A stretch of DNA of 64,000 bases from Phycisphaerales bacterium (lineage in GTDB: Bacteria > Planctomycetota > Phycisphaerae > UBA1845 > UTPLA1), in assembly GCA_022360095.1 (NCBI GenBank), contig JAKSDK010000710.1, positions 1 through 64,000 on the forward strand, given 5' to 3'. Position 1 is the stretch's first letter. Every line of letters starts with the position of its first letter. The position numbers and the translations under genes are program-made. Below, piece by piece: positions 62,442-64,000 of this stretch. The notes below the pieces were generated by a model. The model did no database searches and was not told the origin of the DNA. It worked only from the letters and a program-made list of their open reading frames with translations.

Positions 62442-63995
62442 AGCCGTTGCGGCACTGACCGATGATTCCGGCGGCCCTTTCACAGCCCGTGTGGAATTGG
62501 GGATGTATTCACCAAACGGTGTAAGCAGGTCCTCCTCATCAATCGGCCAGTTTTGCGCATCGCTTAGTCGTGCGTCAACAACAAGAAGCGTTCGCGCGCG
62601 CCCCCCCAGGGAAACGACGCAATACCCCAAAACGCGCTCATGAACAGGGCGCCCGTCAAACATGGCTCCCCCGGAATCGGGTTCATCCAAGAGCAGCAAA
62701 AAAGCTTCCACGGCCTCCGGCTTGAGGAAAAGCAGATCACGGTGATTGCCGCCTTTCCGGTAGCGAAACGCCGCACATGACTCCCGGGCCCAATCCATCA
62801 GGTTATTCAATACAACATCGCGATCCCGACCCGCTTTCCAGGGCTCCGGCGGCTTGCGATAGGTTGAAGACGGTGACTGGCTCGGCGAGACAACCGCGAC
62901 GCAGCCTTCCCACGGCCTTGCCTCACTGACCAAGTGTAGATCACCGACACCCGTGATGTTTCGAAGATCCGCCTCCGTCAACCGCGGTAGCAGACGACGA
63001 AAATCATCTTTGACCTTTGACCAGGAATAATGGTTTCCCGCAATCGGACGCTGCCACGCCGGCGCCACATCTTTCTCAGGTCGCTTGAAGGAATACGCAA
63101 GACCGGGAACCGGCGTTCCTGTTTTTGAAACAATGCCAACCGAGAAACCCCACCCACGGCTCCACTTGCCCGGCCAGGCTTCGACGACGCATTTCAGTTC
63201 GTTCCATCCTTTTTCGAGTTTCACGGCCCTTGAAAGCGTATTGACCAGATTCTTGTCCTCGAATGATCCGCTCGCGTAATGTTGACCCGATAGCACGGTT
63301 TGCCCGTTGACCCAAACCGCGATGCCATCGTTACGGCCCAGGTTAAGCCGGACCGTCTGTTCATGCGGCGAAAAAACCCAACTCGTCGCTCGCGCGAGCG
63401 CCCACCCCGCATTCGGAATCCATTTCGCAAGATCGATGAAGTCCGCTTCGCTCAAGAGGTGCACAACGGTCTCAGGTGTTCCGGCCGGAATCGGGTCCAT
63501 CACATGCCGACGGGGCTTGCCACCCGCCGCCAACTGGTCGTTGACCTTGAACGGTCCTTCAACCATCCACATCCGCACGAACGTCCCGGGGGCCGGAACA
63601 TCCGCGATGTTCAACCCCCTGATCGTATCCAGATCATAGTGATAACGCAGAGCAGCGCGATAGGCTTGCCCTTCATGCCGAGTCGGCTGGAGTCCGCAAT
63701 CGACGGCGTCTTCTGTGCCGGGCAATCCCGGACCGCCCTCCGAAATCTCCGCCGCCCAAAGCAGATGGCCGTAGAGGGCCTTTAGATATTGCGGCCATGC
63801 GGCGTCATGACCGAGCGCGGCAATCGCAGCTCCGTTGGGTCCGGCGCCGCCACCGGCGATCCTGACCTGCGCCCTTTCTTCGCCTTCGAGGCGCGGACGA
63901 ACACTGATGACACTGTCGAACCATCCGCGTGTTTCGACAATGTCTTCCGAAGGCGCCGTTATTTCACCCGGATAGCTTGCATAAGCCTGTTGCAT
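62433..63995 (-). CDS. large hypothetical protein, probably cut by the window edge
   Basis: The visible part is 520 residues, and an in-frame ATG occurs at 63995. The frame is open to the edge, so the true start may lie outside. Residues 130-310 contain a beta-sandwich like carbohydrate-binding or PA14-type domains (NDGIAVWVNGQTVLSGQHY, then EKGWNELKCVVEAW). Residues 340-500 are of unknown fold. Tryptophan richness suggests an extracytoplasmic glycan-related protein. The stop overlaps the convergent GlmU-like gene by 9 nt. Confidence 0.65.
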   Translation of the reverse strand: MQQAYASYPGEITAPSEDIVETRGWFDSVISVRPRLEGEERAQVRIAGGGAGPNGAAIAALGHDAAWPQYLKALYGHLLWAAEISEGGPGLPGTEDAVDCGLQPTRHEGQAYRAALRYHYDLDTIRGLNIADVPAPGTFVRMWMVEGPFKVNDQLAAGGKPRRHVMDPIPAGTPETVVHLLSEADFIDLAKWIPNAGWALARATSWVFSPHEQTVRLNLGRNDGIAVWVNGQTVLSGQHYASGSFEDKNLVNTLSRAVKLEKGWNELKCVVEAWPGKWSRGWGFSVGIVSKTGTPVPGLAYSFKRPEKDVAPAWQRPIAGNHYSWSKVKDDFRRLLPRLTEADLRNITGVGDLHLVSEARPWEGCVAVVSPSQSPSSTYRKPPEPWKAGRDRDVVLNNLMDWARESCAAFRYRKGGNHRDLLFLKPEAVEAFLLLLDEPDSGGAMFDGRPVHERVLGYCVVSLGGRARTLLVVDARLSDAQNWPIDEEDLLTPFGEYIPNSTRAVKGPPESSVSAATASP

Positions 63996-64000
63996 CGAGT

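Noticed and set aside
1..64000. tRNA genes, CRISPR arrays, insertion sequences or prophage
   Set aside because: No cloverleaf-like T-loop in an intergenic region, no regularly spaced repeats and no transposase or phage genes were seen.

Overview
This window most likely comes from a chromosome of a bacterium in the phylum Planctomycetota, possibly Phycisphaerae or a relative. Lineage markers are a DUF1549/DUF1553 protein next to a Tat-exported DUF1501 protein, prepilin-type proteins with a late VDG motif, secreted FG-GAP/ASPIC-UnbV proteins ending in dockerin-like repeats, and many lineage-specific hypothetical proteins. Base composition looks even and moderately GC-rich. I see no rRNA, tRNA, CRISPR array, insertion sequence or prophage. 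The assignment is inference from gene content; no 16S gene is present.

Layout. 0-13 kb is mostly housekeeping: an M24 peptidase, a diguanylate cyclase with a receiver-like partner, a PBP4-type DD-peptidase, a MORN lipoprotein, a DEAD-box helicase, queA, a stand-alone Clp N-domain protein and a DUF218 protein. 13.7-19.4 kb is a surface-glycan or ACP-dependent modification operon (formyltransferase-acyltransferase fusion, FkbH-like enzyme, ACP, DUF2723 membrane glycosyltransferase). 19.4-28.5 kb holds a pterin dehydratase, TPR lipoprotein, terpene-cyclase-fold protein, family 4 uracil-DNA glycosylase, M16-type protein, Uma2 nuclease-like protein, aldehyde dehydrogenase and PilZ protein. 28.5-33 kb holds a YdeP-type molybdopterin oxidoreductase, a structured intergenic region and a GT-C membrane protein. 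33-45 kb holds RNase D, an HTH-EIIA fusion, a phosphoesterase, AroC, an AAA ATPase, a gamma-carbonic anhydrase and a globin.

The most notable locus is at 44767-45117. An ArsC/Spx-like thioredoxin-fold gene with a strong ribosome binding site has an in-frame TGA exactly where the first cysteine of the CxxC motif should be. A 7-bp hairpin with a GTT loop lies 23 nt after it, as expected of a bacterial SECIS element. I read it as a selenoprotein that a conventional gene call would truncate to its last 84 codons.

46.7-50.8 kb is a compact type II fatty-acid/polyketide cassette: dehydratase, ACP, dehydratase, a ketosynthase-like protein lacking all three catalytic residues, and an intact ketosynthase. 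This resembles a KS/chain-length-factor pair. 50.9-58 kb has two tandem FG-GAP paralogues and the DUF1501/DUF1549 pair. The window ends with a glycogen-synthase-like glycosyltransferase, a WalJ-like MBL hydrolase, a GlmU-like left-handed beta-helix protein and a large protein cut by the window edge.
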